DNA from: Phoronis australis | Lineage: Eukaryota > Phoronida > Phoronidae | Direction: 5' to 3' | Assembly (NCBI GenBank): GCA_002633005.1 | Contig: NMRA01000347.1 | Location: 105,031-169,030, forward strand | DNA: 64,000 nt | Part shown: positions 14,301-25,375 of the stretch, one piece after another | Layout: each line of letters opens with the position of its first letter | How positions within the stretch are numbered: position 1 is the stretch's first letter | Position numbers and translations under genes: made by a program | Notes under the pieces: model-generated | The model's input: the letters and a program-made list of their open reading frames with translations, nothing else | Databases searched by the model: none | Told to the model about the DNA's origin: nothing

Positions 14301-16748
14301 AGGTCGTGTGCTGTCCATCAAAAGATCAATGGAAACATTACAATGATTTCACATTCCATGACTGCTTACTCCCCAGACTGCTTCTACAGACAGCGAGAGT
14401 TCTCCTTTGCTTTGGCTGACTACCACCAGGCCCTTGACCTTGACCCCACAGACCAAGCAATCAAATCTAGAGTTGCCGTTATACATAACGACTACGGCAA
14501 CACTGAATACAACGAGAAAAACTACTTGGTGAGTCCAATCATTTGGGATTTCAGCATTATAATTTGAATTGTTTTTTCGTATTTTAATATCAGTGAATGT
14601 GGCGAATTTTTGTTAAGGATATTTTGCGGAGACAAGTCTTTACCTGGTGATTGCCTACAGGGGGAGCTGACTTGTGATGGACGAGTGTCCAGCGCAGGAG
14701 GATTTGAAGGACTCTAATTTTCTCGCGCTATTAAAACTCGAGTTTACAGGTGAACCAGTTAGCTTGATTGTTGGTGAATGATTTACATTTATTAACTTTT
14801 ACCCTCTTTTTCTGTTTTCTTTTTTGTAGGAGGCGGAGACTCGGTTTACTCTTGCTATTCAGCATAATGGTAGGATAGGACAGTATTACTTGTCAAGAGC
14901 TAGGACACGCTTTATGATGGAGGAATTGGCCGGTGCTCGACAAGACATTCTGTACGCCCTTCATTTGGATCCGAAGAACGAGGAGATTCTCTCGATCCTG
15001 TCTAGACTCTTCCCTGGTAAAACCATCACCGATGTCATCCATAGTCCCGCTGCAGAGGGTGTGAAAACAGCTCTGGAGTTAGACCGGGTGCCTAAGGCAA
15101 CCCCTGTTGCAGATTCTACCGAGTAAGATTGTTGTTTCTACGTCCTCGTTTTGCAAATTAGAATGAATGTGTTGTTACTTAACGAAACTTAGTGTATCTT
15201 ATTGTGTGAAAACGAGTGGAGGTTAGAAAATTGTATGAAGAGGATTGGAATTGAGCTTTTGTGCTTATGAGCTACTGTCTTCTGTCAATATGTAGCAATA
15301 TGTCAATATTCTGTCAATATGTAGCACTTTAATAGTTCACTGCTAATAGTATTCTAGTCTTATTTTATTCTTAGAAGTGATATCTGGACTTTGGGAGAAC
15401 TAGCAATATTCAGCTGTGAGGAGATCAGGCTGATATGCAGGCGCCATCTATTGCCTCAAATAGAAATAAAGCGTCCTTCTTCACAAGCCCCAAAACCATT
15501 TTTTCCTTTTTCTTAAATGGCACGGGCTGAGTGTAGTTGAGACATAACAGAAATGTTAACAAGGTGACATATAGGCCCCTGTTGTAGGGAATGTTCTAAT
15601 TGTCAAATATTCTTAATTAGTAATCTGTTTATACTCCTGAGTCTGTGTCACTTCAATAAATAAACAAATACTGATTTAACCTTTTGGTGGTATAAATAAA
15701 ACATGTTAATTTAATGACTGTTACCATAGCTGCAGCTAATTAAAATCAATGACTAAGTCTGAGCAAGCTAGAGTTGGATGTCCAAGTTTTAAGATGTCGT
15801 GTTTTACAGGGATTCAGAAGACAACATAGCAGACGTGCCGCAGCCCGAGGTTGAGGGGACGTCATTCTGGAAGGCTGGGTTCATGTTCCCCAGCATCCGC
15901 GCGTGTATGGAGGAACAAGAGTTTCACTCTAAAATACTCAAGGGCAAGAAGAAGGTAAAGTGTTGTTATTGAAGCCAAATGCAGTGGAATGAGATTTTCA
16001 TGCTTCAAATTTTTTGGTTCAATTCAATTGAAAATGGGTGCAATGCATAGCTTTTTTAGTTGTGGTTTCATTTCAATATTTACTTTGACAAAATTAGTTT
16101 TTGATTAGCTGTTATTAACTTTCAACCATTTTGGCAAGTGACACGCAAGGTCAGTGAAAGTAGTTCTTTGTGAACCCTGCTCTTAGTCATACTACTGTCC
16201 CGGTGTAGTAAACACAGCTTAAAAAAAGGTTTATGACCCTGGCTGAGAAGATAATTGTTTTATTACCCCTTGTGGATCTGTGAATAGGCAAGCCCGTAAG
16301 GTTCTAGAAAATTCATTTATCGTGGGTTCTTCATTTGTAGTTATTTTATCAGTATTGCTTGCATTGGAAAAAGTAAGGGTGCTTTGTAGAAAACTTCATC
16401 GAGTACTTGGGGATCTCATGAAGGCAGGCAACCAAACAGACAACCTCTTAGCTGTGTAGCTGGCCAATATGCATTCTGATGTTTTTTAAAGGGATATGCC
16501 GTTACACATGAATAGTCTAACCGTCATTGTTGTAGGTGAACACTCGTCTCAAGGCAGTCTACCATGAGAGGAAGACGTTGAGATATAAGGGAGTACGACT
16601 GCGACCCCTTCCCGATCCTGTCCCATTTGCTCGTCAAGGCGGACCTAGCCTGAAGAAAGACATTCCACTGGGTGAAATCAAGGAGAAGAGCCAATCAACA
16701 GGCTGGAAGAAATTCACCATGGGTATTGGCCTATTAAATAGTACATAG
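2400..16748 (+). CDS. TTC16: Tetratricopeptide repeat protein 16-like (11 coding exons)
   Basis: Coding exons: 2400-3111, 4167-4306, 5164-5345, 6261-6596, 8526-8655, 12503-12717, 13325-13572, 14377-14528, 14830-15122, 15810-15954 and 16536-16748. All junctions are GT-AG with compatible phases, giving 2766 nt (921 aa plus stop), near the length I recall for vertebrate TTC16 (about 870 aa). Residues 1-340 are acidic, Ser/Glu/Asp-rich and low complexity. About ten TPR helix pairs span roughly 350-800, for example CDEAIRNFNKALNLQPN, CDFQSAIMNYKKACVLEPGN and FALADYHQALDLDPTD. A short basic tail follows. The start is the ATG at 2400 (A at -3), 25 bases after an acceptor site. TPRs are protein-binding scaffolds; the exact role of TTC16 is poorly known. 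The family call rests on repeat architecture and length from memory, so another multi-TPR protein remains possible. Confidence 0.82.
3242..3578. mobile_element. Long foldback (MITE-like) element in TTC16 intron 1
   Basis: The left arm begins CCTTGACAGTTTCGGCTC and runs to about 3410. The right arm ends GAGCCGAAACTATCAAGG. The reverse complement of the right arm matches the left arm over about 165 bases, roughly 80% by eye. Shared blocks include ATCAGCAGC, AGGTGGCG, ATCAGGCTGTT, ACAACTTA, CCTCCAT and GACCAATC. The centre is palindromic around AGATCT. There is no ORF. It could be a MITE, or simply a hairpin-forming transcript segment. Confidence 0.7.
3981..4133. repeat. 51-bp tandem repeat, 3 copies
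   Basis: Units start at 3981, 4032 and 4083, each beginning CTGTGTCTGGTT(G/A)AGAGTGG. They differ at only a few positions. The array ends about 35 bp before the exon 2 acceptor of the TTC16-like gene. Confidence 0.85.
4319..4498. repeat. About 91-bp tandem duplication with an N at the junction
   Basis: The segment beginning TGTCTTTTGTT(G/T)AATGAAAC and ending GTGGTATGACTCACT occurs twice in a row. The single ambiguous base at 4406 lies at the junction, which raises the possibility of an assembly-joined duplicate. Confidence 0.75.
5784..5950. repeat. 28-bp minisatellite, about 6 copies
   Basis: Units begin CTGAGGGGCACAGATTGAGG at 5784 and recur every 28 bp, with variants in the last ten bases. 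It lies in the TTC16-like intron 3 and produces spurious reverse-strand ORFs rich in PLSLGTSICAP. Confidence 0.85.
6189..6202 (+). promoter_or_regulatory. CTCF-like motif (13/14)
   Basis: CCACTAGATGGCGT matches CCASYAGRKGGCRS except at the last base. It lies in the TTC16-like intron 3, about 60 bp before exon 4. Confidence 0.3.
6621..6715. repeat. Imperfect 25-26-bp tandem repeat, about 4 copies
   Basis: The unit is of the form AACTAGGGGCGTGTCTTATG with variants, at the start of the TTC16-like intron 4. Confidence 0.65.
7681..7762. repeat. 41-bp direct repeat, 2 copies
   Basis: Units begin TGTGTTTCTTATGCCTGTGT (7681) and TGTGTTTCTAATGCCTGTGT (7722). It lies in TTC16-like intron 4. Confidence 0.7.
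9229..9330. repeat. Dispersed repeat B, copy 1
   Basis: It aligns with 54831-54930. Shared blocks include TAAAATTA(C/G)CTGCCATGAC, AGCCAAC, GGCCTG-like, AACGAA(A)TTGC, GAAGTCAC-like and CAATTTGAC. Similarity is moderate, so these are old copies of an unidentified element. Confidence 0.5.
11086..11224. mobile_element. Possible short non-autonomous DNA element
   Basis: GATCCAGGA at 11088 is mirrored by TCCTGGATC ending at 11223, enclosing a G-run (AAGGGGGGGGCC) and about 120 bases without coding content. The segment at 58618-58742 has a similar G-rich and C-rich design, but I could not align the two convincingly. Confidence 0.3.
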
Positions 16749-16937
16749 TGATTGGCAGGGCAGTTTGTTCTTTTTGTTTGCTCCAGTTGGAAAGATTATG
16801 GTCTCAACATTTCCTGAATGGGGTCTGCCTATACTATTTGCCTTGTTTTCTAGAAAATAATTTGGAATTTTTTTGAATGTGAAGCTGTGATATGCATGTG
16901 ATTGTAATTGTCCAGGACATAATAGTAAATTGTTGCA

Positions 16938-16943
16938 AATAAA
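16938..16943 (+). terminator. Candidate polyadenylation signal, TTC16-like
   Basis: AATAAA lies 190 bases after the TTC16-like stop. A second AATAAA is at 17656-17661, followed by a T-rich stretch. Either could be used. Confidence 0.4.
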
Positions 16944-17244
16944 ACTAAATACACTTAGTAGTTATTCCAATATTCTTTAGTTTCGTCGCTGGTCAATAGA
17001 TGGCATTGCTAGTTTCGAGCTTCTTTCTCGTTCTGAAATTAAAGTGTCATGTCAGCAGTCAGTCTAGTTGTCAGTGAATGCCATTTGGTATTGATACTGT
17101 AGGCAACAGTAGTGGCATAGTTTACAACTACCATTCAGTCGCTCTTGCATATATTTCACCACACCACGAGTTTTATTGTCTGTCAAAAACTGGCACAGCT
17201 TGAGTTGAAGTTCAACACTTAATTTGAACTACTGTGATATTGTC

Positions 17245-17400
17245 AGGTTGTTCCTCATTGGTGGAAATATCCGTGATGTTTGCATCTTGTTCCTCATTGG
17301 TGGATACCAATGTGAGATATTTTGAGCTTGTTTCTCATTGGTGGATGTATCAGTGGTATTGTTTCTCATTGGAGGACATATTAATGAATGCAGTGATTCC
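17245..17400. repeat. Imperfect repeats with TTCCTCATTGGTGGA core
   Basis: The block T(T/G)TTCCTCATTGGTGGA and close variants occur four times at irregular spacing in the presumed 3' UTR or flank of the TTC16-like gene. Confidence 0.6.
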
Positions 17401-17655
17401 ATTCATTGCTTTGCTTTTGTGAACCCATGGTTTTGTAAGTTGGCTTTAATTTGCGGTGACAGTTTGTAAAAGGTGGTTTTGTACAGTTGCGTGTCTGTTT
17501 TCATCATGTTTATAAATCATTGTTCTATACATTAATGTACATTTTTGTAAATTATTGTTACCACAGATATAAGATTACAGAAGTTTATGTTGTTACTGAG
17601 TTGTAAATGGTGAGCTTGTTGGATATTTACTTTTAAAATTGTTATAACAGAAACA

Positions 17656-17661
17656 AATAAA
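17656..17661 (+). terminator. Second candidate polyadenylation signal, TTC16-like
   Basis: AATAAA followed by GTTTTTAATTTCTATTTCTC, a downstream U-rich context better than that of the first candidate. Confidence 0.4.
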
Positions 17662-19673
17662 GTTTTTAATTTCTATTTCTCATTGTTGATATTGGTCTTT
17701 TGATCACATGATGGCGCTTGCGGGATGCCCTCTAAAACAAGTCCATAATGGTAATGATGATGCATGAAATCTTAAAAAATATATATTGGAAAGATTAGCA
17801 TTAGCCTGCTTGTTAAGGTCTAACTGAAAAATTGACATTCAAGCTTTATGCTCAGTTTTTATTTTTCATGATTTGATAACAGAATATGTGACGATGCAGC
17901 CACAGAGTGGTGGTTGAATGCAGGATGTGGAGGTGTACACAGTACATGTATGTGTGGTTATACACTACAGAGTGGAGGCTGTACACGTGTGTGTGCGTGC
18001 GTGTGGGTGTGCGTGTTTGTGTTCGTGTACATGGTATGAGTGCTTTTTTACTCTATATGAGGTTGTTATGTAGACAGTATTTTTGGGTGAGTATTTGGCC
18101 GCCATACGGTATATTTGTGTACATGCATATGCGCATTGTATGTGTGCTTGTTTACAGTATCCGTGGTTGTACACGGTATACCTCTCTATGCGAGTGTGCA
18201 CAATATTCGTGGGTGTACACAGTATATTTCAGTGGGCTACACTGTCAGTGTATAATGACTGTGGTCGTTGCAAACCTCAGTTCTGTCCCCACCACCCCAG
18301 GAACAGCTCTATCCAAGTGTGCAAAGCAGTTCTCTTGTAAGTAAAAACACTTGAAGGTACAGTTTTTATAGTGATCAATGAGTGGTTTAAATCAACAGTT
18401 GGTTTCTTGAAGCAAAAGTTAGTCATGGCAGCCGCAATTAAACTTGTCAGGAGATACCTTGACAAAGTAAGGCAGATGTCCCCAAACAACACGACGCATC
18501 TTGATTGGTATTTTCAATTCACAAGTGGAAAAATTAACACACCGGAACCGGGTACGTCGAGTTTTGAGGTTAGCTAGGTTTGCTGGGCCAATATGTGTAC
18601 ATGGAGTATAATATAGACCACATTCTCTCATAAAACATTTGCATGCGCGTGCCAGTGTGACTGAACAAAAAGGCGTCTCGGGTCAACCCAACCGTCTAGT
18701 GACTGCTTGTGATCAAATTGCCAAGACTTCTTCTCCACCACAAGTGCTTGAAATATCTGACGTGTTCGTATCAATTACGATCATAAAGAAGTCGTCATGC
18801 CGTAAGTACAATGTATAACGCCGTAAAATTACGCCCGTAATTGACTTATCCAATGACGCACTGAATTACAACTTCAGCATACAATGCAACTACTTATCTA
18901 TGATAGGCCAGGGGATCACTGAGGTGTGCCAAAAATGCTGAGAGACCCCAAGTCTGTTAATTCCCACCCCTTTGCGGAGTAGATTTTTATGCCTCGCTCC
19001 CTCCTGGTAATAAAAATTTAGGGGTCCCATTGGACCCCGTGTGGGTCCCGCAAAACTTGATGAAAAAGTACTGCATGCCTTCCTGCAACTTTTGGTACAC
19101 GCCTGCACTCGGGCACGCTGTCAATAGTGAGTGACACCTCGGGAAGATATACGCCCGTAATTACTAATCATTGCACCATAAATTACGACGGCGTAAATTA
19201 CTCTCGCAACTCAATTCTTCACGGCATAAAATTAGTCTAATAATTTAATCATGGCGAACAAGTCATTGCGGAAATGAATGTCGAAGGCAATCCCACTCCA
19301 GCCTCCTTATAAATCCACTTTGGCATCGTCAAGTTGCGTTACCGTGACACGCGCAATAGATCTTGGCTGATGTGACCGTTTACAAGCCCGCTAATTATAT
19401 TTGGTCTGCTATTGTTTTTTGCTATACAAGCAGTTAAAACCCTTAAAAATTCGAAGCTAGTGTCGTTTATTGATGTATATTTTTACCGGATTTTAAAAAG
19501 TTTTGAACTGTCTCTACTTAAATTTGAACCGATCTCGACATATATGACACTGATTTTTTATGCTTTTTGACAGCACAACAACATGTTTGATGAATTTCTT
19601 GACCCAAACATCTGTAAGAATTACGTCATTAATTCTTCTTTTGATCTTTTTATTTCGTTTCTTTTTTCTCCAA
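17662..19673. other. Intergenic region with GT-rich low-complexity DNA
   Basis: No gene is visible. At 17925-18250 there is irregular GT/TG-rich sequence with repeated GTACACAGTA-like words. At 18815-19205 inverted words (ACGCCGTAAAATTACG and ATTACGACGGCGTAAATTAC) suggest a decayed foldback element. The promoter of the RRM gene would lie in the final few hundred bases; I see no clear core element. Confidence 0.45.
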
Positions 19674-20249
19674 ATGGGCATAGATTTCGAAACAAAATAC
19701 AACTCATTAATCGTCAAATACATTCCCAAGGAGTACACGGAAGTCGAACTAAAGAGATTATTCGAAGAAATTGGTCCAATTTCAAATTGCTCTATATCCA
19801 AAGACTCCGAGGGACAGTTTAATCTTGGATTCGGTTTCATCGAGTATGAGCGAAAACAAAATGCCAAAAAAGCCATTGAAAGCTTTGACAAAATGATCGT
19901 CAACAATCGCAAACTGCGAGTCGACTACGCAATCAAAGACCCAACCATTCCCAGGGGTGTAAATCTTTGCATTTGGGATATTCCCGATTATTACACGAAG
20001 GGAAAACTGAAGAAAGAATTCAAGAGGTTCGGAAAAATCATCTGCACACGCGTTTTGCCCGAGGGAATCGGGTACGTTATATTCCACGAAAGAGACAGCG
20101 CGAACAAAGCGATGCAGGAAATGAATGGCAAAGAAATAGAACAGGGGCAGGGCATTTTGAGAATGGCCATATTACCGGCGAAGGAGGAAGACAAAGCCAG
20201 CCCAAGCGTAGCAGAAAACAACGACAAACAACCTGCACAAAAAGTATAA
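19674..20249 (+). CDS. Two-RRM RNA-binding protein, ELAV/Sex-lethal-like, single exon
   Basis: A 191-aa protein from ATG 19674. RRM1 spans about residues 10-87, with RNP2 LIVKYI and RNP1 LGFGFIEY. After a linker of about eight residues, RRM2 spans about 96-167, with RNP2 LCIWDI and a degenerate RNP1, GIGYVIFH. Tandem RRMs with a short linker, and the LIV.Y.P motif, are typical of the ELAV/Hu and Sxl group. These bind AU- or U-rich RNA. The usual third RRM and hinge of Hu proteins are absent, and the tail is short and charged. There is no intron, unlike most ELAV genes, so it may be an old retrocopy that stayed coding. The open frame extends upstream to 19560, but that part is a hydrophobic T-rich translation without domain character. 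AATAAA at 20476 is a plausible poly(A) signal. Confidence 0.75.
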   Translation: MGIDFETKYNSLIVKYIPKEYTEVELKRLFEEIGPISNCSISKDSEGQFNLGFGFIEYERKQNAKKAIESFDKMIVNNRKLRVDYAIKDPTIPRGVNLCIWDIPDYYTKGKLKKEFKRFGKIICTRVLPEGIGYVIFHERDSANKAMQEMNGKEIEQGQGILRMAILPAKEEDKASPSVAENNDKQPAQKV

Positions 20250-20475
20250 AAGAAACACCGATGAAGGAAACTTATTGGAAATTTGAACTGTACAGAAGAA
20301 GGAAAACCACAAGCCCTTGGAGAAACAGTTTGCATTTTGCACGTGCTCGGCGAGCGAACACGTGGTAGATGGTGGGATGCATTGAATATTAAACGTCTAG
20401 TAGGGTGCTCACTATTAGAAAACGGGTAGGACAAACTAAAATCGTAACGCCAGACAAACAAAGCAAAAGGAATGA

Positions 20476-20481
20476 AATAAA
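20476..20481 (+). terminator. Candidate polyadenylation signal of the RRM gene
   Basis: AATAAA 227 bases after the stop codon of the two-RRM gene. Confidence 0.4.
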
Positions 20482-22926
20482 CAAATATGACCCCACACAA
20501 AAAACAAAAGCAGTTTACAACTTAAAATACAAACAAGCGTGCAACACTTAATGTCAATATAAATATGTTATGCTCAGTGGAAACGCAACTTTCGTGAACC
20601 CCAAAACGTCCGACAGTGCCTGTACTAATCAATCTTGCATCATGGCGGCAGATCCTTTCCGTCCAATATCAAGACTTCGTTCGTCATTTCTTCCTGTACA
20701 TTATACGACAAAATTTGTTGAACACACGGCAAGCGATAAAGTCGTTAATTGAAAATCTTCAGCCATCAATAGTGAACTTTTGTTTTGTGTTCAGCAAATT
20801 TTGTCTACAGTGGGGCTGCCATCAAGTTAATCTGACATGCGCAGTAACAGATACATAATGTTCATGCTATCAGTAAACATTCGTTGAGTCAACATGTCAA
20901 TAGGAGTCTAAAAAAGAGAAATGGGTATGATTTCATTCGAAAACAATAAAACTGAACAATGAAGGTATTTTGTCACATAACGTGAAAACCGCTTCTATTT
21001 GGTAAATGTCATAAAACATATGGTAAATACATGTACATATAAAGGTAAAACACTAGAAAATACATAGAGAAGCTTTTATTTTTTTAAATCGTATAAAGTA
21101 TACATGGTTATATGACTGGGTTGCCAGCAAAGGCACGGGCCGCAAATAGCTGACCACCGAGTAACAATAAATTAAATATATATTAACAATTAAGAAGAAC
21201 AGTATAAATAACAATAGAAATAAATACATCTACAATGAAATAAGATGCAATGCAAGTTTATCTAAAATGTAAATTAATGTATTTGACGGCGACACATTAA
21301 AGCCATGGTGAGCGTCTGAGACACAGATTTAGCCAATCTCCATTTTGGTCAAATTTCAAATCATCTGGTTAAAATTTGCTTGCCATCAATAAAGTAGGAT
21401 TTCGTTTCTTTTTTACTAAACGCGAAAATAGAATTAGACATTTAAACACTCACTGAAATCGGTCTCATGACATTCCTTCCACTGCCGTTTTCGTCGAAAC
21501 CATCCTCAAGAAACCGCTTCATTGAGGTCGGTTAAGCATATGTTTTCGTTAGCAACAAAGAACATCGAAATCATCCTCAAGGAACCGCTTCATTGAGGTC
21601 GGTTAAGCAATTGCCAATAATTAACAATTTCCATTTCTTGCTGTGACTGTATGACTTTGCAGCCGTACGCTAACTTGAACGTAATTGTGGCGGCAAGGGA
21701 ATATATAGTACGAGACAAATTTGACTAAGCTAATTAATTTTGCGATTTTATCCGCAAAACAGGACAAAATGCAACTTCAAGGTTATGTACGAGTTAAATG
21801 TATTTTAAACTTGTGAAGTATGCAAAATAATATTTACTCATGAATCAATTTCTTAGCTTCTGGCATAATTTACACCAAAAACTGATGAAGAGCTTTTTAA
21901 TGACATGACTGTTATGCAATTCATTTGAAAAAAGGCGGATTTGTGTAAAATTGTAACGACAGTAAATTCCATATCACCAGGAAAGCATGGATAAGTCATT
22001 ACGTTATAAGTTTTTATAATTTATGCTTATACTGGTGGATATTACTTATTTAGAATGCTCTCCTTACAAATCTTGGTTCAAATGGACGCAACGCACGCAT
22101 GCAACTTTGTCTGAAACAAATCAATCTAATTCTGTTCAAGTTTTGCAATTTTAGGTTTGATGTTTTGTCATTTTATAAACAAACAAATTCTCCAGTCGAC
22201 ATTACTGCCAAGAACATGTGATATGCGAAGTGAATTAAAAAAAAATAAAATACACGGGTAGGCTGAAATTTGATTTTTATTCATCATATTGTAAACAATA
22301 ATTTAAAAGTTTAACAAATGAATAAATGAAAAATTATCGAAAAATCCTTTTAACAAAAAATTCTAACTTGCTGCAAAACATTTGGACCTTGATTCGTCTT
22401 TGTCTTGCAGTCCTCTCGGCACGTGGTGGTAACAGAATGCACCCGCGATTTTATACCTTTCGTGTGCGTGCTCAGCATCGTTGCCAATGACGTATTCGGC
22501 GAATTTTCACATGTCCGTAAGTTAGTGTGCTCTGAGGAAACTGTCTCCCTCTCTCCTTGATCTGTACATGCATGTGTGTCCGCCCGTCTGTTCGTCTTTC
22601 TTTCCATTTTTTCTTCCCACCCACCATCCCATCCACCCAGCGGGGCAAATTGAAAACGATTTGGCTGTTTTGTCAATAATCTGGTAATAATTTTTAGAAC
22701 GCTCTGTGATTTTAATACGCTCAGTGAAATTAAAGGAATAATTGTTATTACTTTAAATTTGGCATTTTGTTTTTTTCTACTGGATCAAAACGTAACAATG
22801 AGGTTATAAATTATGACGTTTTGATGACATCAGTACAATCTGCCTTTTTCATATAGCGAAAGCAACGCGCTGAAAGTGAAAAATGGAACATAATATTGGG
22901 TTCCGAGAGTTAGAAGTACACATGTA
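20482..22926. other. Intergenic region without recognised genes
   Basis: Only short shadow ORFs are present. It contains the two-copy 71-bp-spaced repeat at 21494-21610 and ordinary AT-rich sequence. Confidence 0.5.
21494..21610. repeat. 45-bp sequence repeated twice, 71 bp apart
   Basis: TCGAAA(C/T)CATCCTCAAG followed by AACCGCTTCATTGAGGTCGG occurs starting near 21494 and near 21565. The copies are nearly identical and separated by about 26 unrelated bases. Confidence 0.75.
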
Positions 22927-22935
22927 TTGATAATC

Positions 22936-23600
22936 ATGGCAGCGATGTGTTTTGGAATAATTGAACAGTTCTCGAGCGATGGATCGCAGAAATCGGACGA
23001 AACGGAAACAAACGAAGACGCAGAAGACGAGGAAGAATCCCAGTCGCTCTCTGAGCGCAATTCGTCTTCCGAATCAATGGTTTCACCAAAATTACGATTG
23101 AACCAGCGACGTCCGATGAAGACGTTTCGTGCAAAGAATCGCCAGAACGCAAGACTTCGTCATCTGATTCAATTGAATTCCAAAGTTTTAGTACTGAATC
23201 AGTCAGCTCATTTAAAACTGACGACGATGATGAAGACGACATTAACGGGGCAGAGTCGTCACTCAACTGTTCCAACAGGGGGTGCGGAAGTGACGTTGGA
23301 AGCTCTGAAGAGGAAAGTCTCCCAAAAACAAGATCTGAACTTGAATATGAAAGATTCCTTGCATTTAATGAGATGATGCATGAGAGATTAAAACACATTG
23401 ATGAATGGCCAGCGCCCAGACCAAGTCTATGGAAAAGGTTCAAAAACAGATTTTATAAAAGTTTCCCGCGACTCAAGCCAAAACCAAAGGACAGAAGATA
23501 CGTTATTCATTTGCCCAAGCCATGGCTCAAGCCCAGGACTTATGATTGGTATCTTCCAGATCAATTTGATTGTATCGGATGGATGTGCTCAAGTTATTAG
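22936..23600 (+). pseudogene. Unrecognised acidic/basic protein gene, copy 1, with one frameshift
   Basis: I do not recognise this family. The frame opens with MAAMCFGIIEQFSSDGSQ, then a Glu/Asp/Ser-rich stretch (ETNEDAEDEEESQSLSERNS). Near 23087/23088 one base is missing relative to copy 2 (CACCAAAATTA against CACCTAAAATTA). After that point the protein-like frame continues with acidic DDDDEDD and ERFLAFNEMMHERL. It ends in a basic, Trp/Pro-rich tail (PSLWKRFKNRFYK, WLKPRTYDWYLPDQFDC) with stop at 23600. Apart from the shift the frame is free of stops for about 220 codons. It may be a pseudogene, or the shift may be a sequencing error. No introns are visible. Copy 2 lies at 28235-28776. Confidence 0.55.
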
Positions 23601-24941
23601 ATTAGGATTTGATCAGCTCAACCAGGTAAAATTTTCACATACATCTTATTGGTAGATTTGAATTATTTTTTCTGTTTAAAAGGCTTAAGAGCTCATGAAT
23701 ACCAATTTTTTCTCAAACAAAGCATGGAAAGCATAAAAGTTTTTTTCATATTGCAAAAGCAAACACAAAACGAAATTTATGCACCAAATTAGCCATTCAA
23801 AAACTTCGTTTCATTTTATATTTGTGAATTGTATTTAAAACAAATTCTACGGTGGTGCTTTTGTGACAAGGAGTGTTCTCACACAAAAGGAGGAAAACTG
23901 GCAATAAATTCAATGTGAAGTAATGGTTACTACCGTGGTGTGGTCTTCTTTACGGACCTCATATCTTGCCGCTGTCACCAGAATATTAACAAGTAAATAG
24001 CGAGTGTAAGCATATAGCCAGACAGCTATATTGTTGCATCCGGACCTGTAAACTAATATTTATGTCTCTCGAAAGATGCGCGTTCAGTTCTTACTGAAAA
24101 GTCTTTTTCCCGCCAAATCGACACTTATATCAATGCAGAATGCACAATCCTAATTTTCTCGTCGCTCTTGCGTTCGATTAACCCTCACCTTGTCCCGCGT
24201 AACCAACAATTTAAAGCAACATAATCAAACAAGTAACAATGCTGTACAAAAGAATGTTGTTACGAAAAAAATGAGCAAAAGGGTTATATTAACATAGGGC
24301 GGGACTTAAACTCGACGACTCTCTAAAAGGGTGAATATCTCCCTATGGCACAAACACTCTGTTGGTATGTGCTGCCCCATAGATATGCATTTCATTATTT
24401 TTGGACATTTGCTTCTAAGGCTATAAAAACAGGCCATATCCAACAGTCAAAAGTTGAAATATTTCACAATCCAAAATATGCACTTTGACGTGTCTTTTGA
24501 CTGTTAGCAAAACTAACAAAAGTCGTCGTCTGTAATTTGAAGTATTTTAACCATAAATTCGAAATCAAAATTCTTGTCCAAATACCAAGCTGAAGGTTCC
24601 TTAGTCTGGGTTCTCTTATGCTATATACAAGCATGAACAAATATGCAACAAGGGTAAATTGTAATGTTGCATGGACTGTCCATCAAGAGCTCTCATTTTT
24701 TGAGTCTTTTTCTCTCAGCAGGCTTGTCAATATCTCAGATTCTTGATTCCCATCTGACCGCGTCTGCATGACTTGCCACAGGAAGTCTCTCACTCAGTCT
24801 TTAGTCTTTCACACCTGTGTTTGTTGGGGACTCTATCTAGTGAGAGGCAGAAGAACTTCGATTAGAAAAGGAACACATCGCGGCGCTTTGCACGAGCATT
24901 TCCGAGAGAGCCTCCGTAAGAGCTCTTTTAGGGAAAGGCAA

Positions 24942-24978
24942 CTGAACCCTTTGTGAAAAGTTTTCCCAAAGGGTTCAG
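24942..24978. repeat. 37-bp near-perfect palindrome
   Basis: CTGAACCCTTTGTGAAAA is followed by one base and then TTTTCCCAAAGGGTTCAG. The arms match at 17 of 18 positions with a one-base centre. It does not match the histone 3' stem-loop. Confidence 0.8.
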
Positions 24979-25127
24979 CTTATTTTACGTTGAGGCATAG
25001 ATCACAAATATATAAATGAGGGGGCGGGGTGGCAGGGCCTCTCCATTAAAATGATGAAAAGCATTACCGTGCAGTGCACGAGTTTCTTCAACAGTCAACA
25101 GACAGATGGAATAAGCGAACAGATGGA

Positions 25128-25175
25128 CTAACGGACGGACGGAGGACTGACGTATGGACGGACAGACAGACAGCC
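25128..25175. repeat. GGAC/GACA microsatellite
   Basis: Irregular runs of ACGGACGGACGG and GGACAGACAGACAG. Confidence 0.7.
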
Positions 25176-25361
25176 AACAAGAGATGGGAAGCCATACCGG
25201 CACAGGAGCTTCGTGACGAGCGTCAGAGACTTGAAATGGGACAAGACCGTGGTAGTATAATTGGTGTCGACAGCAGTACGCTCACATTTCATTCGGTCCT
25301 CTACTAAAAAAATGTTCCTACGGTTATGCCAGCTTTTTAAATATTGGGGGCACGCTGACAA

Positions 25362-25375
25362 ACGCCCTCTGCTGG
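25362..25375 (-). promoter_or_regulatory. CTCF-like motif (13/14)
   Basis: The minus strand reads CCAGCAGAGGGCGT, matching CCASYAGRKGGCRS except at the last base. The flanking GGCGCGCGG is GC-rich in otherwise AT-rich DNA. Confidence 0.35.

Noticed and set aside
17907-18344. 145-codon Val/Cys/Tyr-rich ORF
   Set aside because: It arises from GT-rich low-complexity DNA that is open in several frames on both strands.
19560-19673. N-terminal extension of the RRM protein to 19560
   Set aside because: The extension translates a T-rich tract into Leu/Ile/Phe repeats, and the RRM homology begins only after ATG 19674.
24419-24430. TATA-box promoter (TATAAAAA)
   Set aside because: No gene or transcript feature follows within a plausible distance; such words are common in AT-rich DNA.
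24942-24978. Histone mRNA 3' stem-loop
   Set aside because: The stem and loop do not match the histone consensus and no histone gene is nearby.
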